A stretch of 7,784 nucleotides of DNA from Sulfuricella sp. (GCA_019911785.1 JAIOJM010000215.1:1-7784), one strand, 5' to 3'. Counted from the first letter of the stretch, positions 1 through 7,638 are shown. Numbers and translations: made by a program. Notes: a model not told the origin generated them from the letters alone.

Positions 1-173
1 GCGGCGGCGAACCGCTTCGGCATGCGATTCGCACGCAACAGGTCGGACTGGGGGAAGCCGATTTGCAGCGCATTGAAGCCGAAAATATCCGCCACCGCCT
101 GATCGAAATAGGCCTGTTCGCGCTCGATCAGGTAGCGCCCGGGCGGAGTGGCTAACCATTCATCCATTGACAT
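1..173 (-). CDS. Class I SAM-dependent methyltransferase, N-terminal part
   Basis: The gene runs off the left edge, so only the first 57 codons are visible. They begin MSMDEWLATPPGRYLIEREQ and continue with AYFDQAVADIFGFNALQIG and a segment with LLRANRMPKRF. This resembles the N-terminus of a proteobacterial methyltransferase family often encoded divergently from gloB. The SAM-binding glycine-rich motif would lie beyond the edge, so the enzymatic assignment depends on recognising this N-terminus and on the neighbour. ATG at 173 was taken as the start; an in-frame ATG at 167 is an equal alternative, because neither has a clear Shine-Dalgarno. Only 28 bp separate this start from that of gloB, so the two genes must share or overlap promoters. 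The methylated substrate cannot be told from what is visible. Confidence 0.8.
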   Translation of the reverse strand, partial: MSMDEWLATPPGRYLIEREQAYFDQAVADIFGFNALQIGFPQSDLLRANRMPKRFAA

Positions 174-195
174 CGCACAGGGTTAACTCGAACAT
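167..195 (+). promoter_or_regulatory. Candidate sigma-70 promoter of gloB
   Basis: A perfect -35 box TTGACA lies at 167-172. After a 17-bp spacer comes GAACAT (190-195), a poor -10 box matching three of six positions. The -35 box overlaps the start codon region of the divergent methyltransferase gene. If this pair is used, transcription would start at about 202, on the gloB ATG itself. The weak -10 box keeps the confidence low. Confidence 0.35.
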
Positions 196-201
196 ATTGC
201 C

Positions 202-963
202 ATGAAGATCATTCCTGTTCCTGCTTTCGAGGATAACTACATCTGGCTGATTGGCGACGGGCGCTACGCCGCAGTAGTGGACCCCGGCGACGCCGAGCCG
301 GTATTGGACTATCTCGGACACCACGGGCTGCGCCTTGCCGCCATCCTGATCACGCACCACCACGGCGATCATACCGGCGGCATCGAAGCGCTGCTAAGAC
401 ACGCCGCCGTGCCGGTTTACGGCCCCCGCAAGGAAACCATTCCGGGCATCACCGACCCGGTCGGCACGGGCGATACGGTACGATTGCCGGAACTGGGCGT
501 GGAATTCGCAGTCCTCGACGTACCCGGCCACACCGCCGGCCACGTTGCCTATTATGGCGCAAATTCCCTGTTTTGTGGCGACACGCTGTTCACCTGCGGT
601 TGCGGCAAGCTATTCGAGGGCACCCCTGCGCAGATGCATGCCTCGCTGCAAAAACTGGCCGCCCTGCCCGACGATACCCGGGTCTATTGCGCCCATGAAT
701 ATACCCTGGAGAACATCCGCTTTGCCAAGAAGGTCGAGCCTGCCAACCGCCAACTCCTTGAGCGCGAAGCGCGCGACCGCCAGACCCGGGAACAGGGCCG
801 CCCCACCCTGCCTTCCACTATCGGCCTGGAAAAAGCCACCAACCCTTTCCTGCGCTGCGAACACCCGGCCGTGATTGAAGCGGCCAGTCATTTTTCCGGC
901 AGCCCGCTGGATGAGGCCGCCAATGTCTTTGCCGCCGTCAGGGAGTGGAGAAACGGATTGTAA
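202..963 (+). CDS. gloB: Hydroxyacylglutathione hydrolase (glyoxalase II)
   Basis: This enzyme hydrolyses S-D-lactoylglutathione to D-lactate and glutathione, the second step of cytosolic methylglyoxal detoxification after GloA. The 253-residue product has the usual family length. It begins with the typical MKIIPVPAFEDNYIWLI. The metallo-beta-lactamase motif THHHGDH is at residues 51-57, giving metal ligands His52, His54, Asp56 and His57. Further ligands are His110 (in VPGHTAGH), the bridging Asp127 (in FCGDTLF) and His165 (in CAHEYT), so the binuclear metal site is complete. The C-terminal third carries the glyoxalase II-specific helical domain that binds glutathione and ends VREWRNGL. No Shine-Dalgarno precedes the ATG, but the conserved N-terminus fixes the start. 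The gene is divergent from the methyltransferase and followed after 118 bp by mltD on the same strand. Confidence 0.97.
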   Translation: MKIIPVPAFEDNYIWLIGDGRYAAVVDPGDAEPVLDYLGHHGLRLAAILITHHHGDHTGGIEALLRHAAVPVYGPRKETIPGITDPVGTGDTVRLPELGVEFAVLDVPGHTAGHVAYYGANSLFCGDTLFTCGCGKLFEGTPAQMHASLQKLAALPDDTRVYCAHEYTLENIRFAKKVEPANRQLLEREARDRQTREQGRPTLPSTIGLEKATNPFLRCEHPAVIEAASHFSGSPLDEAANVFAAVREWRNGL

Positions 964-1012
964 TTCAAGGCATTATCCACTGCCGTCAGGGCGGGGCAGG
1001 CGAAGATATTCC

Positions 1013-1042
1013 TTGACGCCGCAAGGGGTTCTTGGCTACCAT
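1013..1042 (+). promoter_or_regulatory. Candidate sigma-70 promoter of mltD
   Basis: TTGACG (1013-1018) is followed after 18 bp by TACCAT (1037-1042). These match the -35 consensus at five of six and the -10 consensus at four of six positions. The predicted transcript start, near 1049, gives a leader of about 33 nt before the mltD ATG at 1082. The -35 box lies inside a small stem-loop (CCTTG 1011-1015 with CAAGG 1022-1026). That stem could also contribute to ending gloB transcription, but no T-run follows it. Confidence 0.45.
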
Positions 1043-1081
1043 CGGCGGAGTTTCAATCACGCTGAACAATCAACAACAAGC

Positions 1082-2758
1082 ATGCGTCTTATCCCCCCCA
1101 TAACTCTGGCACTGGCCAGCGTTTTCGCGCTGCTTCTGCCGACGGCAAGCGCAGCTGACTTGCTTGGCCCCGATTTCTCCGAACAACCCGTCAAACAAGC
1201 ACTGGCCGAAACGACCGAAGCAGAGACGCCCCTGCTGCTTCAGCCCAGCACCGAAATTCTTGGCCCCCCATCAAAAAAACCTCTCCATGTCGCTTCTTCG
1301 GAAGAGCCCGTCGACTTGTGGGACCGCATCCGTGACGGCTTCTCCATGGAGGAACTGGATTCGCCCCTGGTGCAGAACCATGTTGCCTGGTATGCCAACC
1401 GTCCTGAATACGTGAGACGCATGGTGGAGCGCAGCCAGCTCTACCTGTACCATATCGTCGAGGAAGTCGAAAAACGCGGCATGCCGACCGAAGTCGCCCT
1501 GCTGCCGATGATCGAGAGCGCCTTCAATCCCAAAGCCTATTCCCGCAGCCACGCTTCCGGCATCTGGCAGTTCATCCCTTCCACCGGCAAGGACTTCGGC
1601 CTGGAGCAAAACTGGTGGTACGACGGCCGCCGCGATGTCACGGCCGCGACGGATGCGGCGCTGGACTACCTGCAAAAGCTCCACGACATGTTCGGCAGCT
1701 GGGAGCTGGCGTTCGCCGCCTATAACTGGGGCGAGGGCTCGGTACAACGCGCCATCGCCAAAAACAGGAAGAAGGGTCTGCCCACCGACTACCTCAGCCT
1801 GACCATGCCGGCAGAGACGCGCAACTACCTGCCCAAGCTGATGGCGGTCAAACAGATCGTCATGAATCCGGAGGCAGCGGGGCTCGAACTGGCTTCCATC
1901 CCCAACCTCCCCTATTTCGCCAGCGTCACCACCACCCAGCACATCGACCTTGCCGTCGCCGCGCGCCTGGCCGAAATGCCGCTGCATGACTTTGTCTCGC
2001 TCAACCCGGCCTACAACCGACCGGTCATCAACGCCAAGGGTTCACGTACCTTGCTGTTGCCGGTGGGCAAGGCCGGCACCTTTACCAGCAACCTGGAAAA
2101 CTATGACAAGCCGCTGGTCTCCTGGCAATCCTACACGCCGACACGCGGCGAAAAAATCGATAACGTAGCGCGCCGCTTCAGCATCAGCGTCGCCCGGCTG
2201 AAAGAGATCAACAGCATCACCCAGCGCAACAAACTGGCTGCCGGACAGACTCTGCTAGTTCCGCTGAGCCGCAGCGGAGCAGCTATCCCCGTCTTCGACG
2301 AAACGCCACAGGTAGTCGAGTCCGAACCACTGCCGGTCACATCCCGCCTGATTTATGCCGTGAGGAAGGGCGACACCCTGACCGGCATCGCCAAGCGCCA
2401 CAAAATCTCAGAAATGCAAATCAAGGCCCTGAACAATCTCAGGTCCAACCGCCTCAGCAGCGGCCAGAAACTGGTAATCCGCCAGGAAACCCTAGCCAAG
2501 CGCAAGCTCGCTGCGACCAACGCCAGACCGATAAAACTGGCTTCGGCGGGCAAGGTTAAACCGGTGAAAGCCGTTGCGGCGAAAAACACGAAACACAACC
2601 AGCACACCTACACCGTGCGCCGCGGCGACACCGTGGCCAGCATCGCCAAGAGGTTCAACGTCGCGACCAACGATATCCAGCGCTGGAACAATTTTTCCGC
2701 CAAGCGCGGACTCACCCCCGGCAACAAAGTTACCCTGATGCTGCCCGGCAAGGGCTGA
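1082..2758 (+). CDS. mltD: Membrane-bound/periplasmic lytic transglycosylase D with LysM repeats
   Basis: The product cleaves the MurNAc-GlcNAc bond of peptidoglycan without hydrolysis, forming 1,6-anhydroMurNAc, and acts in the periplasm. The 558 residues begin with a Sec signal peptide: a hydrophobic stretch at about 5-20, then a likely signal peptidase I site at TASA-AD. There is no lipobox cysteine, so unlike the E. coli MltD lipoprotein it is probably soluble. The SLT domain covers about 115-260, with catalytic Glu145 in LPMIESAFNP, then ASGIWQFIPSTG (158-169) and FAAYNWGEGS (211-220). Three LysM peptidoglycan-binding modules follow at about 349-395, 424-467 and 509-555. Lys/Ala-rich linkers separate the last two. 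An in-frame extension back to 875 exists but overlaps gloB and would bury the signal peptide. ATG 1082 was therefore chosen, although its Shine-Dalgarno is weak. Confidence 0.93.
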   Translation: MRLIPPITLALASVFALLLPTASAADLLGPDFSEQPVKQALAETTEAETPLLLQPSTEILGPPSKKPLHVASSEEPVDLWDRIRDGFSMEELDSPLVQNHVAWYANRPEYVRRMVERSQLYLYHIVEEVEKRGMPTEVALLPMIESAFNPKAYSRSHASGIWQFIPSTGKDFGLEQNWWYDGRRDVTAATDAALDYLQKLHDMFGSWELAFAAYNWGEGSVQRAIAKNRKKGLPTDYLSLTMPAETRNYLPKLMAVKQIVMNPEAAGLELASIPNLPYFASVTTTQHIDLAVAARLAEMPLHDFVSLNPAYNRPVINAKGSRTLLLPVGKAGTFTSNLENYDKPLVSWQSYTPTRGEKIDNVARRFSISVARLKEINSITQRNKLAAGQTLLVPLSRSGAAIPVFDETPQVVESEPLPVTSRLIYAVRKGDTLTGIAKRHKISEMQIKALNNLRSNRLSSGQKLVIRQETLAKRKLAATNARPIKLASAGKVKPVKAVAAKNTKHNQHTYTVRRGDTVASIAKRFNVATNDIQRWNNFSAKRGLTPGNKVTLMLPGKG

Positions 2759-2766
2759 TTCATCGA

Positions 2767-2781
2767 CCGGCGCCCAGCCGG
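2767..2781. terminator. Small stem-loop between convergent genes
   Basis: A perfect 5-bp stem, CCGGC (2767-2771) with GCCGG (2777-2781) and a 5-nt loop, lies in the 27-bp gap between the stop of mltD and the stop of the ATPase gene. It is placed to terminate transcription in both directions. The stem is short and there is no proper T-run on either side, so it is only a weak candidate for an intrinsic terminator. Confidence 0.3.
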
Positions 2782-2785
2782 ATTG

Positions 2786-4825
2786 CTACTTTTCCAAATA
2801 CAAATAACAACTGGTACTGTGCGTTGCGCTGAAGCCAGCCACAGCCGGGTAGCTTTGCCGGCACACGGCCATGGCCTGCGGGCAGCGCGGGTGAAAGTGA
2901 CAGCCTGACGGCGGGTTCGCCGGCGAGGGCAAATCCCCGGCCAGCCGGATGATTTCCCGGCGCGCAGCCGCATCCACCACCGGCACGGCCGAAAGCAGCG
3001 CCCGGGTATAGGGATGGCGCGGCGCCTGCATCACCTCTTCCACCGTACCCCGTTCGACGATCCTACCCAGGTACATCACCGCCACCTCGTGGGCAAAATA
3101 TTCGACTACCGCCAGATTGTGGGTGATAAACAGATAGGCCAGGCCCAGTTCGTTCTGCAGCCCCTTGAGCAAGTTGAGGATTTGCGCCTGCACCGAGACA
3201 TCGAGCGCGCTGGTCGGCTCATCGCACACGATCAGCTTCGGCTTCACCGCAAGTGCGCGTGCAATGGCGATGCGCTGGCGCTGGCCGCCGGAAAACTCGT
3301 GGGGATAGCGGTACTTGCTGTCGGGAGATAGCCCGACCTGCTGCAGCAAGCGGTCCATGCTTTTCTGGCGATCACCCGGACTTGCAGCCGCTCCCAGTGC
3401 GACCATGCCCTCCTCGATAATGTCTGCAACCCGCATGCGCGGATCGAGCGAGGAGTAAGGGTCCTGGAATACGATCTGGAAATCGGCACGCCGGGCGCGC
3501 AGCTCGGCGCCCTTCAGCCGCGTAAGCTCATCGCCGGCAAAGCGCACGCTGCCGGCAGTGGGGCGGATTAACTGCAGGATACCCTTGCCCACCGTGGTCT
3601 TGCCGCAGCCGGACTCGCCGACCAGCGCCAGGGTGCGGCCGGGACGGATTGCCAGCGACACGCCGTCCACCGCGCGGACATGGCCCGCTACACGCTTGAA
3701 CAGGCCCTTGTGGATGGGGAAATGGACTTTAAGATCGGATACCTCTAATAAACCATCCCCTCCCCCTGCCAGGGGGAGGGATAGGGCGGGGGTTGAACTG
3801 CCCGAAACCGCACCCCCATCCCAGCCTTCCCCCTTGAAGGGGGAAGGAGCTGAAGCTTTGGCTTGCTGTAGATGGCAGCGCACACCATGCCCCGGCTCAA
3901 CCTCGCTCCACGCCGGAATTTCATTGTTGCAGCGCTCCCAGGCAAAATCGCAGCGGCCGGCGAATCGGCAGCCGGAAAACGCCCGGTCCAGCGGCGGCAC
4001 GCTGCCGCGGATGATCTCCAGTTGCTGTCCGCGCCGCGCGGCGCCCGGCAGCGAGGCGAACAGCTTGCGGGTGTAGGGGTGCTGCGGGTTGGCAAAGAAT
4101 TCCTCGCGCCCGGCTATTTCCACGATTTCCCCTGCATACATCACCGCCACCCGCTGCGCCATTTCCGCCACCACGCCGAGATCGTGGCTGATCAGCATCA
4201 CCGCCATGCCGCGCTCGCGTTGCAGTCGGCGCAGCAGCTCCAGCACCTGCGCCTGGATGGTCACATCCAGCGCAGTGGTCGGTTCGTCGGCGATCAGCAG
4301 GTCGGGCTCGCACGCCAGGGCGATGGCGATCATCACGCGCTGCTTCATGCCGCCGGAGAACTGGAACGGGTAGTCGTGGTAGCGCGCTTGTGGATCGGGG
4401 ATACCCACCGCATCGAGCAGTTCCAGCACCCGCGCCTGCGCCGCCTCGCCCCGCAGGTCGGTGTGGCGGTGCAGGGTCTCGGCGATCTGCCGGCCGATGG
4501 TCATGACCGGATTGAGGCTGGTCATCGGTTCCTGGAAGATCATCGCGATGCGCTTGCCGCGCACCGCGCGCATGGCGATTTCCGGCAAGCCCAGCAAATC
4601 CTGGCCGTCGAGCAGAACCCTGCCGGACTCGATGTGCCCTGCCTCGGGCAGCAGACGCATCAGGGACAGCGCCGTCATCGACTTGCCGCAGCCCGATTCG
4701 CCGAGCAGCGCGAAGGTCTCATTGCGGTTGATGGAAAAACTCACGCCATCCACTGCCCGCACCTGGGTTTTGCCGGCATTCAGCCTGACCCTGAGGTTCT
4801 CGACGACCAGCAGCGGCCCGCTCAT
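2786..4825 (-). CDS. Fused double ATP-binding protein of a peptide-type ABC transporter (YejF/DppD-DppF type)
   Basis: This cytoplasmic ATPase would power the two permeases encoded just upstream. The 679 residues contain two complete ABC domains. Domain 1 has Walker A GESGCGKS (42-49), Q-loop Gln98, signature FSGGMKQR (156-163), Walker B with Asp180-Glu181 and switch His214. Domain 2 has GESGCGKT (403-410), Gln454, FSGGQRQR (511-518), Asp535-Glu536 and His569. Each is followed by the oligopeptide/dipeptide C-terminal extension with four cysteines: 286, 292, 299, 317 and 642, 648, 655, 673. All catalytic residues are present in both halves. The start at 4825 overlaps the permease stop as ATGA and has GAGGGTGAG before it; a longer in-frame reading to 4927 lies inside the permease gene. 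Residues 327-356 of the linker are encoded by an inserted palindromic repeat pair. E. coli YejF is shorter (about 530 residues). The substrate (peptide, nickel or other) cannot be assigned. Confidence 0.92.
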   Translation of the reverse strand: MSGPLLVVENLRVRLNAGKTQVRAVDGVSFSINRNETFALLGESGCGKSMTALSLMRLLPEAGHIESGRVLLDGQDLLGLPEIAMRAVRGKRIAMIFQEPMTSLNPVMTIGRQIAETLHRHTDLRGEAAQARVLELLDAVGIPDPQARYHDYPFQFSGGMKQRVMIAIALACEPDLLIADEPTTALDVTIQAQVLELLRRLQRERGMAVMLISHDLGVVAEMAQRVAVMYAGEIVEIAGREEFFANPQHPYTRKLFASLPGAARRGQQLEIIRGSVPPLDRAFSGCRFAGRCDFAWERCNNEIPAWSEVEPGHGVRCHLQQAKASAPSPFKGEGWDGGAVSGSSTPALSLPLAGGGDGLLEVSDLKVHFPIHKGLFKRVAGHVRAVDGVSLAIRPGRTLALVGESGCGKTTVGKGILQLIRPTAGSVRFAGDELTRLKGAELRARRADFQIVFQDPYSSLDPRMRVADIIEEGMVALGAAASPGDRQKSMDRLLQQVGLSPDSKYRYPHEFSGGQRQRIAIARALAVKPKLIVCDEPTSALDVSVQAQILNLLKGLQNELGLAYLFITHNLAVVEYFAHEVAVMYLGRIVERGTVEEVMQAPRHPYTRALLSAVPVVDAAARREIIRLAGDLPSPANPPSGCHFHPRCPQAMAVCRQSYPAVAGFSATHSTSCYLYLEK
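3758..3847. repeat. Facing pair of palindromic repeats (R1A/R1B) inside the ATPase gene
   Basis: R1A is a perfect 10-bp stem, CCCTCCCCCT (3758-3767) with AGGGGGAGGG (3771-3780), loop GCC. Its tail, ATAGGGCGGGGGTT, covers 3781-3794. R1B faces it: on the minus strand a stem of CCTTCCCCCTT type (3825-3847) is followed by the tail CTGGGATGGGGGTGCGG, ending at 3808. The tails point toward each other, with only 13 nt between them. The pair spans 90 bp, exactly 30 codons, and stays open in the ATPase frame, where it encodes a Pro/Ser/Gly-rich stretch ([12 protein letters not shown]... to LPLAGGG). Related copies occur at 7238, 7639, 7691 and 7756. Confidence 0.9.
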
Positions 4826-6231
4826 CTCACCCTCGGATCGAACGCATCGCGCACGCGGTCGGAAAACAGGTTGGCCGACAGCACCAGCACGAACATGAAG
4901 ACGAAGGCCGCCAGCAGCGACCACCACACCATCGGTTCGCGCGCCATTTCCAGCCGCGCGCCGTTGATCATGTTGCCCCAGCTCTGCATGGACGGATCGA
5001 CGCCGACGCCGACATAGGACAGCACCGCCTCGGCCAGCACCAGGGCGCTGAAATCCAGCACGATCGAAATCAGCACGATATGCATCACGTTAGGCAGGAT
5101 GTGGCGGGCGATGATGCGGAAGTGGCCGACGCCGAACGCCGTTGCCGCCTGGATGAACTCCATTTCACGGATTTTCAGGGTCTCGCCGCGCAGCAGCCGG
5201 CACAGCCCGGTCCAGCTGGTGATGCCGAGGATCACGCAGAGAAACAGCAGGCGGATGTCGGCGCGCGCCGCGACGGTATCGAACAGCTCCTGGTTGCTGT
5301 CCATGTAGACCTGCAGGATCAGCACCGCCGCCGCGATCAGCAGCACGCCGGGAATCGAGCTGAGGGTGGTGTAGGTGTACTGGATCACGTCGTCCACCCA
5401 GCCGCGGAAATAGCCCGCCATGATGCCAAGCAGCAGGGCGAACGGCAGCATCACCAGCGTGGTGAGCGTGCCGATCATCAGGCCGGTGCGGATGCTTTTC
5501 AGCGCCAGGTAGAACACGTCCTGGCCGACCTTGTCGGTGCCGAAAATGTGATACTTGGCGGAAAACACCGTCGCCAGGCAGACGAACAGGACCAGCAGCC
5601 CGATGGTGGCCAGCAAGGTGCGCCAGGGAATCTCGTCGCGCCCCTGCCGGATCATCGTCCATGCTGCGCCGGGCGAGGCGCCGCGGCGCCGCGCCAGCCA
5701 GAATGTCAGCACAGCTGTCAGCCCCCCGCACAGGGCAAGTGCGTAGACACTGCCCCGCAATGCCGTAACGGCGACATCACCCGCCTGCTCCCGCTCCGGT
5801 TCGCGCAGATGCGCCCCGCCGAACTTCAGGCGCGGATAGTCGCGCACCTGCTTGCCCCCGGGCAGCTCGATGGTTTCCTTGGTATAGAGCTGCGCGGCGA
5901 AGGGCGCCGAATAGGTTTTTTCCACCTGCTTCCTGAGCGGGCCGACCAGCAGGTCGAACACGGAGAGCACCTCGGGCGAGTAATGCGTTTCCGCACCGTT
6001 GCCCTGCTTTTCCAGCGGCAGGCGGAAATGCAGCGAATCGAGCACGCCGACGGCGACGAACGCCAGCAGCACCACTGCGGAAGCCACCCCGCTGCGGCTG
6101 CGCAGCAACCGCCGCCAGGGCTGAAGCAAATGCTCGCGCTGCCGCACCCGCCAGGCGTAAAACGCCACCCCGGCCAGCAGCAGCCAGAGCAACATGTCGG
6201 TCCACAGGAGAACAGGCTTAAATAATATCAT
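4822..6231 (-). CDS. ABC transporter permease, DppC/YejE type, with long N-terminal extension
   Basis: This inner-membrane subunit would form the transport channel with the permease encoded upstream. The C-terminal half is a normal DppC-like core: HIFGTDKVGQDV (228-239), membrane helices at about 250-274, 293-308, 328-344 and 385-405, and a last helix at about 437-456. Its EAA loop is EFIQAATAFGVG (358-369) with HILPN (377-381), which docks on the ATPase. At 469 residues it is much longer than the usual 300-340. The extra part holds a helix at about 8-26, a second at about 49-65, a hydrophilic segment at 66-155 that is probably periplasmic, and two more helices at about 160-180 and 206-224 before the GTD motif. 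The ATG at 6231 overlaps the previous gene's TGA (ATGA), and its own TGA overlaps the ATPase ATG the same way. This indicates coupled translation. Confidence 0.9.
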   Translation of the reverse strand: MILFKPVLLWTDMLLWLLLAGVAFYAWRVRQREHLLQPWRRLLRSRSGVASAVVLLAFVAVGVLDSLHFRLPLEKQGNGAETHYSPEVLSVFDLLVGPLRKQVEKTYSAPFAAQLYTKETIELPGGKQVRDYPRLKFGGAHLREPEREQAGDVAVTALRGSVYALALCGGLTAVLTFWLARRRGASPGAAWTMIRQGRDEIPWRTLLATIGLLVLFVCLATVFSAKYHIFGTDKVGQDVFYLALKSIRTGLMIGTLTTLVMLPFALLLGIMAGYFRGWVDDVIQYTYTTLSSIPGVLLIAAAVLILQVYMDSNQELFDTVAARADIRLLFLCVILGITSWTGLCRLLRGETLKIREMEFIQAATAFGVGHFRIIARHILPNVMHIVLISIVLDFSALVLAEAVLSYVGVGVDPSMQSWGNMINGARLEMAREPMVWWSLLAAFVFMFVLVLSANLFSDRVRDAFDPRVR

Positions 6232-7205
6232 TCCAGCCTGATCCTCGGGTCAACCAGCGTATAGGAAATATCCGTCAGGATCAGGCCGACGATGTACAGC
6301 ACTGAACCGAGGAATACCATGGCACGGACGATGGCGAAATCCTGGGCGTTGATGGCGTCGATGGTGTAGCTGCCGAGGCCGGGGATGCCAAAAAACGACT
6401 CGGAAATCAGGCTGCCCATGAACAGGAGCGGGATCACCACCACCGCGCCGGTGAGGATGGGGATCATGGCATTCTTCAGCACGTGGCCGAACAGCACGGA
6501 AAGCTCCGACAGTCCCTTGGCACGGGCGGTACGGACATAATCCCTTCCAGTTTCCTCGAGGAAGATGGTGCGGTACCAGCGCGCCCCCGACCCGATGCCG
6601 CCGATCACTCCGATCACCACCGGCAGGATGATGAACTTGAGCGCATTGCTGCCTGCATCGAAGCCGGAAATCGGCGTCAGGTGCAGCAGCTTGCTCACCA
6701 GGTATTGCCCGCCGATAATGTAGAACAGACCGGAAATCGACATCATCGCCACGCACAAAACCACTCCGGACAGGTCGATGTAGGTGGCGCGGAAGAACGC
6801 CATCAGCATGGCGAAGGTGATGTTGACCGCCAGTCCGACCAGGAACACCGGGAGCGCGATCGCCAGGCTCGGCCACATCCGTGTCTTGATGTCGTGGGCG
6901 ATGTCGCGCCCCTCGTCGGAACGGCCGAAATCGAAGGCGAACATGGCGACGGATTTCTCGAAAAAGATGGTGTCGCTGGCCTGCCTGGCGCCCTGTGCTG
7001 CGCTGTTCCACATCAGCGGCTTGTCGTAGCCGCGCTCGTGCTTCCACTTCGCGATCGCCTCCGGCGTGACGTGCTTCACGCCCAAGTGGATGCGCGCCAT
7101 ATTGTCCGGCGTGTTGACCACGAAGAACAGGGCAAAGGTAAGCAGGTTCACCCCGATCAGGATGGGGATGGCATAGAGAATGCGGCGGATGATGTAGTTA
7201 ATCAT
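6228..7205 (-). CDS. ABC transporter permease, DppB/YejB type
   Basis: This is the other inner-membrane permease of the peptide-type transporter. The 325 residues begin MINYIIRRILYAIPILIGVN, a typical DppB/OppB start with the first helix at about 8-30. A hydrophilic periplasmic segment (about 31-110) follows, then further helices at about 112-135, 145-166, 193-207, 249-268 and 296-316. The EAA loop DYVRTARAKGLSELSVL (222-238) and HVLKNAMIP (241-249) contact the ATPase, and the protein ends with the family motif DPRIRLE. ATG 7205 was chosen because it starts the conserved N-terminus; GGGGTG lies just upstream as a usable ribosome binding site. An in-frame GTG at 7229 would add eight residues derived from sequence next to the repeat. 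The gene's first 8 bases overlap the end of the DUF559 gene, and a GC-rich hairpin (7238-7260) lies in its leader. No substrate-binding protein gene is visible. Confidence 0.91.
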   Translation of the reverse strand: MINYIIRRILYAIPILIGVNLLTFALFFVVNTPDNMARIHLGVKHVTPEAIAKWKHERGYDKPLMWNSAAQGARQASDTIFFEKSVAMFAFDFGRSDEGRDIAHDIKTRMWPSLAIALPVFLVGLAVNITFAMLMAFFRATYIDLSGVVLCVAMMSISGLFYIIGGQYLVSKLLHLTPISGFDAGSNALKFIILPVVIGVIGGIGSGARWYRTIFLEETGRDYVRTARAKGLSELSVLFGHVLKNAMIPILTGAVVVIPLLFMGSLISESFFGIPGLGSYTIDAINAQDFAIVRAMVFLGSVLYIVGLILTDISYTLVDPRIRLE

Positions 7206-7629
7206 CGCACCCCAGCCCCAAATCGGCACACCCTTCTCCTTCCCCCTTCAAGGGGGAAGGCTGGGATGGGGGTTCGGTGCCAACCTTCCCCAATGCATTC
7301 CAAATTACCTGTTTCACGCTTTCAATATCTTTCAGCACGTCATTATTCCAAAATCGCAACACACGTAGCTCCTGTTGCTCCAACCATTCAGTCCTGCCCA
7401 AATCCCGCTCAACGCTTTCCGCATGCTGCCCTCCATCCACTTCAACAACCAGAGCGGCTTCAAGGCAAACAAAATCCAGAATATACCGCCCCAACTGATG
7501 CTGGCGGCGGAATTTGTAGCCGCCCATTTGTCGCATCCTCAAGTGCCGCCAGAGTAGTTGCTCCGCATCCGTCAATTCGCGGCGCAGGCTGCGGGAATTT
7601 TTCTTGGCTGTCGGATTTATTCTGGTCAT
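7198..7629 (-). CDS. DUF559 protein, restriction/VSR-like endonuclease fold
   Basis: The 143-residue product looks like a full-length member of the DUF559 family, which is related to very-short-patch-repair and PD-(D/E)XK nucleases. Its biological role is not established. Visible motifs are TDAEQLLWRHLR (20-31), FRRQHQLGRYILDFVC (40-55) with Asp52, VVEVDGGQH (61-69) with Glu63, Asp65 and His69, and RVLRFWNNDVL (89-99). Asp52 and Glu63-x-Asp65 are the likely metal-binding residues. The family domain ends near 115; the last 28 residues ([13 protein letters not shown] and on) are translated from repeat R2 and its flank. ATG 7629 has GGAG five bases upstream; an in-frame start at 7686 would translate repeat R3 and was not used. 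Hand counts of two lines inside the gene give 42% and 47% GC, against 67% in a line of the neighbouring permease, which suggests a different origin. Confidence 0.85.
   Translation of the reverse strand: MTRINPTAKKNSRSLRRELTDAEQLLWRHLRMRQMGGYKFRRQHQLGRYILDFVCLEAALVVEVDGGQHAESVERDLGRTEWLEQQELRVLRFWNNDVLKDIESVKQVIWNALGKVGTEPPSQPSPLKGEGEGCADLGLGCDD
7238..7277 (+). repeat. Palindromic repeat R2 (left-type copy)
   Basis: A perfect 11-bp inverted repeat, CCTTCCCCCTT (7238-7248) with AAGGGGGAAGG (7250-7260), has one central base. The tail CTGGGATGGGGGTTCGG (7261-7277) follows. The copy is nearly identical to R1B read on the opposite strand. It encodes the end of the DUF559 protein on the minus strand and lies 33-55 nt before the permease ATG in the mRNA. 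Confidence 0.92.
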
Positions 7630-7634
7630 TCCAA

Positions 7635-7638
7635 CTCC
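7635..7638 (-). promoter_or_regulatory. Shine-Dalgarno of the DUF559 gene
   Basis: GGAG on the minus strand lies five bases before ATG 7629 and decides the start of the DUF559 gene. It adjoins the end of the R3 tail (GGGGGTGCGGAG), so the repeat boundary itself supplies part of the ribosome binding site. Confidence 0.65.

Noticed and set aside
875..1081. Upstream in-frame extension of mltD
   Set aside because: It overlaps the gloB 3' end and would place 69 residues before an obvious signal peptide.
3872..5017. Long plus-strand reading frame opposite the ATPase gene
   Set aside because: It is antisense to conserved Walker and signature motifs and has low-complexity His/Gln-rich content.
5677..5690. 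Perfect 14-bp palindrome GGCGCCGCGGCGCC
   Set aside because: It lies within permease codons for Arg/Gly/Ala, occurs once and is plausible by chance in GC-rich coding DNA.
5080..6225. Long plus-strand reading frame opposite the second permease
   Set aside because: Its translation is rich in Gln, His, Arg and Asp with no recognisable domain. The minus strand carries a clear permease, so this is a shadow frame caused by high GC.
7238..7260. R2 hairpin as an intrinsic terminator
   Set aside because: No T-run follows on either strand, and the same hairpin recurs inside coding sequence at 3825-3847.
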